Below, in pieces: positions 1-8,244 of a stretch of DNA of 64,000 nt. The DNA is taken from positions 1 through 64,000 of the forward strand of contig NZ_DRFS01000026.1 in NCBI RefSeq assembly GCF_011050415.1, written 5' to 3'. Positions within the stretch are counted from its first letter, which is position 1. Each line of letters opens with the position of its first letter. Both the position numbers and the translations under genes were made by a program. A model generated the notes under the pieces. It was not told where the DNA came from. It ran no database searches and saw only the letters and a list, made by a program, of their open reading frames with translations. This stretch comes from Halomonas sp. GTDB lineage: Bacteria; Pseudomonadota; Gammaproteobacteria; Pseudomonadales; Halomonadaceae.

Positions 1-1
1 C

Positions 2-103
2 GACCGAAACCAGTTCCTCAACGATCAGAATCGCGAATTACTGCAGGAAAAAGCTGTCCTCCAGGGTCAGTTGAAACAACTACAAACAAGCCTGGCTAAA
101 TAG
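2..103 (+). CDS. 3' end of an unidentified coiled-coil protein (partial)
   Basis: An open frame enters from the left edge and stops with TAG at 101-103. The 33 visible residues are rich in Gln, Leu, Lys and Glu with heptad-like leucines, as in a short C-terminal coiled coil. No family can be named from so little. The stop lies 70 bp before the next gene on the same strand. Confidence 0.45.
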   Translation, partial: DRNQFLNDQNRELLQEKAVLQGQLKQLQTSLAK

Positions 104-173
104 CCCGCTATTGTCTCGGCCTGATCATCCCTGAGAGTTGCGAGTAATGCCAATCGCGCAAGGAGAAGTTTAG

Positions 174-563
174 ATGTCTACCGTGACCTTTGGCAGGCTG
201 CGAGCTGCGGCAAAACGCATTCAGCATGATGCGCTGACGGTTTATTTTGTGGCGCGAGACTCGAATACCCCCATAGTCGTTCGGCTGCTTGCGCTCGCAA
301 TCGCAGCGTACGCCATGAGTCCAATTGATCTCATTCCGGACTTCATACCGATCCTGGGCTATCTTGACGACATTATCTTGGTCCCGCTGGGCATCGTCCT
401 TGTCATCAAGCTGACGCCATCGAATGTGATAGAAGCGAGTCGCTCGAAAGCAGCTAAAGTGGCAACCAAGCCGATCAGCCACGTTGCGGCCGCAGTCGTT
501 ATTGGCACATGGCTTTTATGTGCCGCGGCTTTTGGCTACTGGGTGTGGGAATACGGCAGGTAA
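174..563 (+). CDS. YkvA/DUF1232 family small membrane protein
   Basis: A 129-residue protein with the DUF1232 core around residues 45-70 (YAMSPIDLIPDFIP followed by GYLDD), which marks the YkvA family. Hydrophobic segments lie at about 36-48, 60-82 and 103-122, so it is probably an inner-membrane protein. The family has no settled biochemical role. The ATG has a purine-rich AAGGAG about nine bases upstream, which supports this start. It stands alone: the next gene, rsuA, converges on it from the other strand, and I see no clear terminator in the 102 bp between them. Confidence 0.85.
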   Translation: MSTVTFGRLRAAAKRIQHDALTVYFVARDSNTPIVVRLLALAIAAYAMSPIDLIPDFIPILGYLDDIILVPLGIVLVIKLTPSNVIEASRSKAAKVATKPISHVAAAVVIGTWLLCAAAFGYWVWEYGR

Positions 564-665
564 CGCATCGTCTGCACGCGATGAAATAGTTAATTTAGGG
601 CTTGTAAAACAGATGGTTAATGCGCTTTTTGGAGGATTTCGTCAGAATCGTTGCCGACCCTCAAT

Positions 666-1373
666 TCAGAAAAGCGCGATTTCTTCGGCGGTTAACTCTC
701 GCCATTCTCCGGGGGCTAAGCTTTCGTCCAGCGCTAGATCACCGATGGAACTGCGGTGCAGCGAATTGACGTGGTTACCTAAAGCGGCAAACATGCGTTT
801 TACCTGATGATAGCGCCCTTCGGTAATCGTCAGCTCTGCTTGCGTGGGCGATAGCAGCCGCAGGGTAGCGGGCTGAGTGAGCGTCTCCTCCCCATCCAGC
901 ATGATGCCTTCCGCCACTTGGCCAATCGCCCACTCTGCCGCCGCACCCTCCATGGGTTCCGCTAGCTCAGCGATATACACCTTGGCGCAACGATGGCGCG
1001 GCGAGGTGACGCGATGGGACCAATGGCCATCATCGGTTAATAGCAGCAGCCCAGTGGTATCTACATCCAACCGCCCTACTGGCTGAAGGCGCTCGGGTTT
1101 AGGCACATCAATTAGATCGATCGCCCTTGGGTAAAGCCCACGGCGGGCATTACACTCAACGTCAACAGGCTTGTGCAGCATAATGTAGCGCACACCCACC
1201 AGCGCTAACCGCTCACCGTTCAGAACAACCACATCATTATCGGTATCGATCTGGGTCGCCGACTGTTTAATCGGCTCACCGTTTAACGTCACTTCACCAT
1301 TTTTGAGCGCTCGCTTGGCTAAGCTGCGGGTTAATGGCGAGGTTTCACTTAAAAAACGATCAAGGCGCATCAT
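666..1373 (-). CDS. rsuA: 16S rRNA pseudouridine(516) synthase RsuA
   Basis: The 235-residue protein has an N-terminal S4-like RNA-binding domain (about residues 3-55) and then the RsuA/RluB/E/F catalytic domain. The motif GRLDVDTTGLLLLTDDG carries the catalytic aspartate. The KVY motif and the C-terminal EGRYHQVKRMFAALG segment are also typical. It isomerises one uridine in the 530 loop of 16S rRNA during small-subunit assembly. Its ATG overlaps the stop of the upstream amidase gene by 4 bp (ATGA), so the two are translationally coupled. A second in-frame ATG follows directly at 1370. Assignment to RsuA rather than a close paralogue rests on length and neighbourhood. Confidence 0.87.
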   Translation of the reverse strand: MMRLDRFLSETSPLTRSLAKRALKNGEVTLNGEPIKQSATQIDTDNDVVVLNGERLALVGVRYIMLHKPVDVECNARRGLYPRAIDLIDVPKPERLQPVGRLDVDTTGLLLLTDDGHWSHRVTSPRHRCAKVYIAELAEPMEGAAAEWAIGQVAEGIMLDGEETLTQPATLRLLSPTQAELTITEGRYHQVKRMFAALGNHVNSLHRSSIGDLALDESLAPGEWRELTAEEIALF

Positions 1374-2185
1374 TGGCCCACTCCTGGCAGTAGCTTAAAA
1401 CGGTCGGCATCTTGCCAGGCGGGGAATTTTTCACGAAAAGCATCAAGGGCAGTTTTATCCAGCGTGCCCGTTTCTATAAACGGGGTATGGGCAGGTTGAT
1501 CAATCAGCGGTTCGCCTTTGAAGTCGACCAACAGGGAATCGCCACTATAGGCAAGCCCTTTTGCATCTTCTCCAACGCGGTTTACGCCAATGACATAGCT
1601 TAAGTTTTCTACCGCACGGGCTTGCAGCAGCGTACGCCAAGGGTGGCGACGCGGTGCTGGCCAGTTGGCAATACACAGCAGCGCATCATACTCGAAATGC
1701 TCACCTTCTGCTGGCTGCTGGCGCATCCACACCGGAAAACGCAGATCATAACAAACGCTCAGCAGTATCTTAAAACCATTCAGCTCAACAATTTTGCGCT
1801 CACTACCCATGCCGTAGCGCTCATGCTCGCCGGCCATACGAAATAGATGGCGCTTATCGTAGTGGGTTAAGTCACCCTGAGGCGTCACCCAAATTAGCCG
1901 GTTATAAAACTCGCCCTCCTCCTGAATCGCCACACTGCCGGTCATCACGCAGTTACGCGCCTTCGCTTGAGATTGAAGCCAGGCAACACTTTGGCTTTGT
2001 GCCATCGGCTGGGCCATTTCACGGGAATTCATGGTAAAGCCAGTAGCAAACATTTCAGGCAATACAATGAGATCGGTATCGCGACTATCTAAATTACCCA
2101 GTAACTGTTCAAGATGCGCATGATTGGCTTGGGGGTCCTCCCAGCGCAGATCGCACTGCACTAGAGTGTTTCGAAGTTCGCTCAC
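1370..2185 (-). CDS. yafV: YafV-type omega-amidase (nitrilase superfamily)
   Basis: A 271-residue carbon-nitrogen hydrolase with the full catalytic triad: Glu44 in LPEMF, Lys111 in YDKRHLF, and Cys145 in SVCYDLRFP. The sequence fits YafV/omega-amidases, which hydrolyse 2-oxoglutaramate or 2-oxosuccinamate in metabolite repair after transamination of Gln or Asn. The protein should be cytoplasmic. The start is GTG, supported by a strong AGGAGG six bases upstream. The gene is divergent from rarD with 72 bp between them and is the first gene of a two-gene unit with rsuA. Confidence 0.85.
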   Translation of the reverse strand: MSELRNTLVQCDLRWEDPQANHAHLEQLLGNLDSRDTDLIVLPEMFATGFTMNSREMAQPMAQSQSVAWLQSQAKARNCVMTGSVAIQEEGEFYNRLIWVTPQGDLTHYDKRHLFRMAGEHERYGMGSERKIVELNGFKILLSVCYDLRFPVWMRQQPAEGEHFEYDALLCIANWPAPRRHPWRTLLQARAVENLSYVIGVNRVGEDAKGLAYSGDSLLVDFKGEPLIDQPAHTPFIETGTLDKTALDAFREKFPAWQDADRFKLLPGVGQ

Positions 2186-2257
2186 TCAACACCTCCTTTA
2201 TGCCACTGTTATTGCAAAGTTTATGCTAGATTAGCATCTTTAAATAATGAGGCTGCT

Positions 2258-3166
2258 ATGCTTCCTACTCCAACACGCGACCCTGAAGCAGTCAAAGGCG
2301 TTATGTTCGGGCTAACCGCCTACACCATGTGGGGCTGTTTCCCGCTGTTTTTTGCCTTGTTTGATGGCGTTCCAGCGTTTGAAATTTTGATTCACCGTAT
2401 CATTTGGGCGTGTCTGTTTTTAGTGGGCTTGATCACAGTACTGCGCCGTTGGCCGCCAGTGGTCGCTGCCCTGGGCGAACCCAGGCGGCTTGGGCGAGTG
2501 TTGGCCTGTGCGCTACTGATTGCCTTTAACTGGGGCATCTATATCTATGCAGTGGAGTCCAAGCAAGTATTGCAGGCAAGCCTTGGCTACTTTTTAACGC
2601 CATTGGTGAACGTTGCACTGGGCATGCTGGTACTGCGCGAAGTAATGGCTAAACTGCAATTGGTGGCGCTTGGCTTGGCAAGCATCGCCATTGCAATTCA
2701 ATTTGTGATGCTCGGCAAGCTACCCTGGATTAGCTTAATACTGGCGTTAAGCTTCGGCAGTTACGGCCTGTTTCGCAAACAGGTGCCGCTAGATGGTTTA
2801 TCGGGGCTATTTGTGGAGACCCTACTGCTATTCCCTCTCGCCCTCATGGCACTTACGTGGCTAAGCTGGAACGGTACGTCACACTTTATGCAGAATACCT
2901 CAACCACCAGCCTATTGATCGCCAGCGGCGCACTAACGGCGCTACCACTAATGGCGTTTGCAGGCGCGGCCCGCAGGTTACGGTTAGCAACCCTGGGCTT
3001 TCTGATGTACATCAACCCAAGCATTCAGTTCTTAATCGCCCTAACCGTATTCGGCGAACCCCTGGGCGTCATCCAGTTGGCGACCTTTGTGCTTATTTGG
3101 CTAGGCCTTGCGCTCTACTCATGGTCGGCGTGGCAATCACGCCCGCGCTACGCCGCGGCTAGTTAA
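2258..3166 (+). CDS. rarD: EamA family transporter RarD
   Basis: A 302-residue integral membrane protein with about ten hydrophobic segments, built as two EamA/DMT repeats. The N-terminal pattern ([15 protein letters not shown], then LIHRIIWA) and the [22 protein letters not shown] segment are characteristic of RarD. The substrate is unknown; some homologues are named for chloramphenicol sensitivity, but transport of that drug should not be assumed. A GAGG about six bases upstream supports the ATG. The last 30 bp overlap the 3' end of the convergent chemoreceptor gene. Confidence 0.88.
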   Translation: MLPTPTRDPEAVKGVMFGLTAYTMWGCFPLFFALFDGVPAFEILIHRIIWACLFLVGLITVLRRWPPVVAALGEPRRLGRVLACALLIAFNWGIYIYAVESKQVLQASLGYFLTPLVNVALGMLVLREVMAKLQLVALGLASIAIAIQFVMLGKLPWISLILALSFGSYGLFRKQVPLDGLSGLFVETLLLFPLALMALTWLSWNGTSHFMQNTSTTSLLIASGALTALPLMAFAGAARRLRLATLGFLMYINPSIQFLIALTVFGEPLGVIQLATFVLIWLGLALYSWSAWQSRPRYAAAS

Positions 3167-4804
3167 TGCAAGAGATGGTGTTGATTTAGCATCCACGGCT
3201 GTTTCAGGTATAGGAGACGGTGCTGTATCCCGTTCAGGCTGGTAGCCAATACGGAAGCCGCCCCAGTGCTTGCCCTGCACATACACGGGTACCGAGAGAT
3301 CGTGCATGATCTCGCCGGTATCCCGCTTATAGGTTTGCAGTAATAGCGGCTTTTCATGGGCGCCACAACGGCTGCCGGTAGGGTCATCAAAAATTCGTTT
3401 GCTGCGGCAGAACTTCAGGTCGTGCGTATAATCACCGCTGGGCTCACGGCTAACTGCCTGATTATGGGTCGGCACGTAGCCTTTTCGGTCGCAGGCAATG
3501 GCGTAACTTAGCCCTAGCTGCTTCAACAGAGGCTCTTGCAAGTTTGGCAAATGCTTATCGGTAAACCCATCAAAACCGGTTTTATATAGCGGTGGGTGCG
3601 TACCCGGAATTTGCTCGTAATGGGGCTGGAAAAGTTTGCTTTCTGAAAGTTCGCCACTGGCGACCGCTTTTGCAAACAGTTTGCCTAATTGGTCCGCGGT
3701 TGAGCGTGCGGCACGAAACACCTGCTGATGGCGTCCTTCTAAATGCTGTTGCGCCAGCTCTCCATCCACCCCTTCCGCAGCCTCCATCAATGCCCGGGCC
3801 TGCTCAGCCAAATCGTGCATATTGCGGTTACCTTCATCCACATCCTCTTCTAACTGACGCAGGCTATCGGCCACGGTTTGGCTATGCTGTCGGGTATTTT
3901 CCATCGCGTCGGCAACGCGGGTAATTTCACTCTGCACTTGATCAAACTCTTGGGTCATCGTGCCGAGGCTACTACCTACTACCTGCAGGCCCTTTGAGCG
4001 CTTGCTAATCCGTGTCATTAGGTCGCCAATAGTGTCGACCACCGTGTGACCGCTTACATGCATATCTTTAACCAGTTCATCGACGCTTTGGGTGGCAGTG
4101 GAAGTCTTCAGCGCTAAGTTACGCACTTCCCCCGCCACTACGGCAAATCCTCTACCGTGCTCACCAGCGCGTGCCGCTTCAATCGAGGCATTAAGCGATA
4201 GCAAATGCGTCTGCTCAGCAATACCTTCAATCATGGAGGTAACACTGCGTACCCGCTCAATTTTGTCGTTCAGCGCAGTGAGCATTTCCAGCGCTTGATT
4301 AGAGCGCTCTGCAACATCGCCCATGTCCTGGACAATATCATCCAGTTCGGCGTGATTGTGGTGGCTGGCTTCCCGGGCGCGCTCTGCCAGTGCCGCAACC
4401 TGACTAGCGCTGGAACTGACCTGCATGATGGCGGCATTGATGGCTGTCATACTGGATGACGCCTCACGGGCCATGGTCTCCTGTTGAGTAAGACGGTGAT
4501 CCATCAGGTCGGCATAGTGCGATACCTCTGCTGACGCTATGGCTGTGCTACTAGCCCGGTTCATTAAACGGTAGGCCATGGCGCGCAGTGAACCGTAATC
4601 GCGCACAGATTTGAAACCCCGCTGACGCTGCTCAAGGCGCCGCTGATCGGCACGATAAATGCCGTCAAGCATACTGAGCAAAAAAGCTCCCCCGCCCAAA
4701 GCGGCACACAGCAGCGCAAAATAAATCCATAACCCGCCTTGAGTGATAAGACCTATCGACAAGGCCAACAACAGCAATGGAGCTAGTAGTAGCATTATGC
4801 GCAT
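3137..4804 (-). CDS. Methyl-accepting chemotaxis protein with a sensor-like domain at the C-terminus
   Basis: A 555-residue receptor. Two adjacent hydrophobic segments (about 3-20 and 26-46) form an N-terminal membrane hairpin with almost no periplasmic loop. The MCP signalling domain covers about 95-340, with the conserved tip near 193-232 ([20 protein letters not shown]), the CheA/CheW contact region. The usual periplasmic ligand domain is absent. About 170 residues follow the signalling domain (about 380-540) and look like a Cache/PAS-type fold ([42 protein letters not shown]). It ends without a CheR-binding pentapeptide. It probably senses a cytoplasmic signal. The start has no obvious Shine-Dalgarno sequence; Met4 is an alternative. 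Confidence 0.87.
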   Translation of the reverse strand: MRIMLLLAPLLLLALSIGLITQGGLWIYFALLCAALGGGAFLLSMLDGIYRADQRRLEQRQRGFKSVRDYGSLRAMAYRLMNRASSTAIASAEVSHYADLMDHRLTQQETMAREASSSMTAINAAIMQVSSSASQVAALAERAREASHHNHAELDDIVQDMGDVAERSNQALEMLTALNDKIERVRSVTSMIEGIAEQTHLLSLNASIEAARAGEHGRGFAVVAGEVRNLALKTSTATQSVDELVKDMHVSGHTVVDTIGDLMTRISKRSKGLQVVGSSLGTMTQEFDQVQSEITRVADAMENTRQHSQTVADSLRQLEEDVDEGNRNMHDLAEQARALMEAAEGVDGELAQQHLEGRHQQVFRAARSTADQLGKLFAKAVASGELSESKLFQPHYEQIPGTHPPLYKTGFDGFTDKHLPNLQEPLLKQLGLSYAIACDRKGYVPTHNQAVSREPSGDYTHDLKFCRSKRIFDDPTGSRCGAHEKPLLLQTYKRDTGEIMHDLSVPVYVQGKHWGGFRIGYQPERDTAPSPIPETAVDAKSTPSLALTSRGVARA

Positions 4805-4971
4805 AGAGATGTACTCGTTTATTGGCGTTATTGAGTATCGGAGCCATACGAAAGAAAGATCAACTCACTTTTAAGTGGTAATTTTAACGGGTTACGCTTA
4901 TGAAAGAAGTAGCACTTTGGGGGCAGAAGGCACCATAAAATTGTCTTTTTATAGCAATTACTGGAGTACAA

Positions 4972-5097
4972 ATGAATATAAGCACTGCAACTAAAGGAAA
5001 TATCCCTTACCCTTTCTTTTCTGTCTCATTCATGACACATGGACGCCATGCTAAAGCGCTACCTGCCCATCTTGACGTGGCTACCCCACTACCATAA
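4972..5097 (+). CDS. Possible 41-codon leader ORF overlapping the sulP start
   Basis: A short frame starts at ATG 4972, preceded by GGAG with a five-base spacer, the best ribosome-binding site in this intergenic region. It begins MNISTATKGNIPYP and ends at TAA 5095-5097, 59 bases inside sulP in another frame. The sulP start itself has no visible Shine-Dalgarno sequence and cannot be moved upstream because an in-frame TGA precedes it. The ORF may therefore couple translation into sulP. It shows no recognised family and could be chance. Confidence 0.3.
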   Translation: MNISTATKGNIPYPFFSVSFMTHGRHAKALPAHLDVATPLP

Positions 5098-6751
5098 ACG
5101 CTTACTGGGAGCCGACCTGCTAGCCGGATTGATCGTCACCGTAATGGTCATTCCCCAGTCGCTCGCCTATGCGCTGCTTGCTGGGCTACCTGCAGTGGTT
5201 GGTCTTTACGCCAGCATCCTACCGCAGCTGGTTTATACCCTATTTGGCACCAGCAAAACCCTAGCGGTAGGGCCTGTTGCTATCATCGCGCTAATGACAG
5301 GTGCCGCGCTCTCATCAGTGGCGGCAACTGGTACGGATACCTATTTGCAGGCAGCACTGATTCTGTCACTGCTTTCAGGTGGCATGCTGGTAATGATGGG
5401 GTTGCTAAAAATGGGCTTTTTTAGCAACTTTCTCAGCCATCCGGTTATCTCTGGCTTTTTAACTGCCTCGGGCATTTTGATTGCCGCCAGCCAGTTTGGC
5501 AGTTTGCTGGGGGTTGAAAGTAGCGGCTTCACCCTGGTTGAACGCCTGATTACGTTGATACCCAATTTAGCCACCTTCAACTTATTCACTTTCTTTATTG
5601 GCAGTGGGACCCTGCTTTTTTTGATCGTTTTACGCCTCTACGGTAAAGCCAGCCTGCATAAAATAGGCCTCCCGCTTGCCCTGGCCGATCTGATTGCGAA
5701 AGCGGGACCAGTATTTGCGGTCATCATCACCACCTTAATAACCTGGAACTGGCAGTTAGCTGAGTTGGGTGTGGCTGTCGTGGGCGATATTCCAAGTGGG
5801 CTACCCGCCCTAAGCTTTCCCTTGGGTGACTATTCGCTCTGGCGAGCACTGCTGATCCCAGCGCTGCTGATTAGTCTGGTTGGTTTTGTGGAGTCAGTTT
5901 CCATGGGCCAAATGCTAGCGGCTAAGCGGCGCCAACGCATTTCACCCAATCAAGAGTTAATAGGCCTGGGAGCTACCAATCTGGCCGCCGGTTTTTCCAG
6001 CGGTATGCCAGTGACAGGCGGGCTATCACGTACCGTGATTAACTACGACGCAGGTGCACAAACTCCCGCCGCTGGGGCCTTTGCAGCGCTGGGCATAGCC
6101 CTGATTACTATGTCATTTACCGGCTGGCTCTACTACCTGCCGATTGCCACATTGGCTGCGACGATTACCGTTTCGATTCTAACGCTCGTTGATATTCCCA
6201 TGCTACGCCAGACCTGGCGCTACTCCCGCAGTGACTTTGCGGCCATGGCGGTGACCATTCTACTGACACTGGTTGAAGGCGTTGAAGCAGGTATCATTAG
6301 TGGTGTCACTCTCTCTATTGCACTATTTTTATACCGCACCAGCCGCCCCCATAGTGCATTAGTAGGGCGCGTACCCGGTACCGAACATTTTAGAAACACC
6401 ACACGCCACGACGTTGAAACCGTCACTAACGTGGCGCTGCTGCGAATAGATGAGAGCCTCTATTTTGCTAACGCCCGTTATTTGGAAGACACCGTCTATA
6501 ACCTGGTAGCGAGTCATCCTGAGCTGGAGCACGTGGTGTTGATCTGCTCAGCGGTCAATCTGATTGATGCGTCGGCACTTGAGAGCCTGGATGCGATCAA
6601 TGCCCGCTTAAAAGATTCCGATGTAAAACTGCATTTATCAGAAATAAAAGGTCCGGTAATGGATCAACTCAAGAAGAGTGACTTCCTAGATGCGTTGACC
6701 GGGCGTGTATTTCTGAGTACTTATGCCGCATGGCGTGAATTTTCAAACTAA
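5039..6751 (+). CDS. SulP family inorganic anion transporter
   Basis: A 570-residue SLC26/SulP protein. The N-terminal two thirds are the membrane domain with the signature PQSLAYALLAGLPAVVGLYAS (about 38-58) and the LAVGPVAI segment. About residues 440-555 form a cytoplasmic STAS domain (LLRIDESLYFANARYLED, then VNLIDASALESLD). Members carry sulfate, bicarbonate or dicarboxylates with proton or sodium; the substrate cannot be read from sequence, and no carbonic anhydrase or cys gene is nearby. In-frame stops limit the start to ATG 5039 or the ATG at 5048, neither with a clear ribosome-binding site. A strong terminator follows. It is divergent from the chemoreceptor. Confidence 0.9.
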   Translation: MDAMLKRYLPILTWLPHYHKRLLGADLLAGLIVTVMVIPQSLAYALLAGLPAVVGLYASILPQLVYTLFGTSKTLAVGPVAIIALMTGAALSSVAATGTDTYLQAALILSLLSGGMLVMMGLLKMGFFSNFLSHPVISGFLTASGILIAASQFGSLLGVESSGFTLVERLITLIPNLATFNLFTFFIGSGTLLFLIVLRLYGKASLHKIGLPLALADLIAKAGPVFAVIITTLITWNWQLAELGVAVVGDIPSGLPALSFPLGDYSLWRALLIPALLISLVGFVESVSMGQMLAAKRRQRISPNQELIGLGATNLAAGFSSGMPVTGGLSRTVINYDAGAQTPAAGAFAALGIALITMSFTGWLYYLPIATLAATITVSILTLVDIPMLRQTWRYSRSDFAAMAVTILLTLVEGVEAGIISGVTLSIALFLYRTSRPHSALVGRVPGTEHFRNTTRHDVETVTNVALLRIDESLYFANARYLEDTVYNLVASHPELEHVVLICSAVNLIDASALESLDAINARLKDSDVKLHLSEIKGPVMDQLKKSDFLDALTGRVFLSTYAAWREFSN

Positions 6752-6771
6752 AAAAATCCGCTAGCCCTTTG

Positions 6772-6799
6772 AAAAGCCAGGCACTTGCCTGGCTTTTTT
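6772..6799 (+). terminator. Intrinsic terminator after sulP
   Basis: A 12-bp perfect stem (AAAAGCCAGGCA pairing with TGCCTGGCTTTT) with a two-base CT loop and a T-rich tail, 20 bp after the sulP stop. Form and position fit a Rho-independent terminator. Confidence 0.9.
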
Positions 6800-6983
6800 A
6801 CGCCAGTCTAATGCTAACTAAGAAGCCCAATGACAACAGCGTTGACATTCCCCCAACGGCTTCTCTACTATCAGCCTACCACTTTGCAGAACACAGTACC
6901 GCATAGCAAAACACTAAGTAACCAAACGTAACTGACATTCAGCGAAACCGCCATTATCACAACCACAATAAAGGAGCATTTCA

Positions 6984-8144
6984 ATGCGTCCATTTACTCA
7001 ACGCCTGCTCATCGCCGCCCTGCCTTTATCACTGCTTGGTGCCGCCGTTAGTCATGCCAGTGAGGTTGAACTGCCTAACACAATGGCTTGGACTGCTTAC
7101 GGCACCAACTCAAGTGGCTACGCCCAAGCGGTGGCCATCGGCAATATGCTGCAAAATAAGTACGGCTCATCGGTGCGTATCCTGCCAGGGGATAATGACG
7201 TATCACGCATGACCCCACTCAAGCAGGGCCGCGTTGATCTATGCGCCTGTGGGATTGCCAGCTACTACGGCGCAGAAGGTGTGATGATGTTTGCCGACCG
7301 CGACTGGGGCCCACAGCCGCTGCGCGTTATTACCACCTCGACGGCCTCTTTCGGCCTCTCCCTGGCGGTCGCGGGTGATTTAGGTGTTGAAACGCCTGCT
7401 GATCTAGCGGGCAAACGTATCGCTTATATCCGTGGCGACGATGCCCTTAATAAAGGTACCGAGGCGTATTTAGCCTTTGGTGGCCTTACCTGGGACGACG
7501 TAGAGCGGGTTGATTATCCCGGCTACGGGCGCTCCTTCGACGGTATTATTGCCGGTGATGTAGACGCCTCTTTTACCACGACCGTTACCCCGCCTGCACA
7601 ACAGCTTGCCAGTAGCCCACGCGGTATTAGCTGGCCAGTGCTCGACCCCGAAGATGAAGCTGGCTGGGAGCGCATGGCCGCAGTCGCCCCCTATTTCCGC
7701 CCCCATGAAGTAACCGCAGGTGCTGGTGGTATTAGCGTCGACAACCCTGTGCCCAGCGCCAGCTACCCGTACCCGATTGTGGTGGCCAATCAAGACCTGG
7801 AAGACAACGTTGCTTATGGGCTGATCAAAGCGATGCAGGAAAATTTTGACGACTATAAAGACAACGCGCCAGGCGCACTTGGCTATGCCTTTGAAGAGCA
7901 GGACCTTCAATGGGTGGTGCCATTTCACGATGCCGTGGTGGAGTACTACAAAGAGATCGATGTGTGGACCGATGAAATGCAGGCACATCAGGATCAGCTC
8001 GTTGAGCGTCAGGCAGTACTGCTAAGCGCCTGGGAAAGCTTTATGCAAGACGCGCCCAGTGATGATGAAGCCTTTACTGCCGACTGGATGGAAGCCCGCG
8101 CTACCGCGCTGAACGACGCCGGCTTTGAGCCGATCTTCGAGTAA
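6984..8144 (+). CDS. TAXI family TRAP transporter solute-binding protein
   Basis: A 386-residue exported protein. Residues 1-26 form a signal peptide (basic start, hydrophobic core, cleavage probably after SHA). The mature part is the TAXI branch of TRAP binding proteins: TAYGTNSSGYAQAVAIGNML near the N-terminus, LKQGRVDLCACG, and the PADLAGKRIAYIRGD segment. It should bind an organic acid in the periplasm and deliver it to the fused permease encoded next. AAAGGAG precedes the ATG. At 386 residues it is longer than many TAXI proteins, with extra helical sequence at the C-terminus. It is the first gene of a run reaching 14041, so the ligand is probably the acid degraded by the acyl-CoA enzymes downstream (inference). 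Confidence 0.9.
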   Translation: MRPFTQRLLIAALPLSLLGAAVSHASEVELPNTMAWTAYGTNSSGYAQAVAIGNMLQNKYGSSVRILPGDNDVSRMTPLKQGRVDLCACGIASYYGAEGVMMFADRDWGPQPLRVITTSTASFGLSLAVAGDLGVETPADLAGKRIAYIRGDDALNKGTEAYLAFGGLTWDDVERVDYPGYGRSFDGIIAGDVDASFTTTVTPPAQQLASSPRGISWPVLDPEDEAGWERMAAVAPYFRPHEVTAGAGGISVDNPVPSASYPYPIVVANQDLEDNVAYGLIKAMQENFDDYKDNAPGALGYAFEEQDLQWVVPFHDAVVEYYKEIDVWTDEMQAHQDQLVERQAVLLSAWESFMQDAPSDDEAFTADWMEARATALNDAGFEPIFE

Positions 8145-8169
8145 GCCGATTTCTCGAATCATCCTCTAC

Positions 8170-8189
8170 GGGGCGGCGTTCGTCGCCCC
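8170..8189 (+). promoter_or_regulatory. Intercistronic hairpin between TRAP binding protein and permease
   Basis: GGGGCGGCG and CGTCGCCCC can pair (one G-T pair) around a two-base loop, 25 bp after the binding-protein stop. There is no T run, so it is more like an mRNA-stabilising hairpin than a terminator. Such structures often let the binding protein be made in excess over its permease. Confidence 0.5.
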
Positions 8190-8244
8190 TACTGATTGAC
8201 GGATATTTCCATACACAAGTCGTCACAACCACAGATACCTCGCC

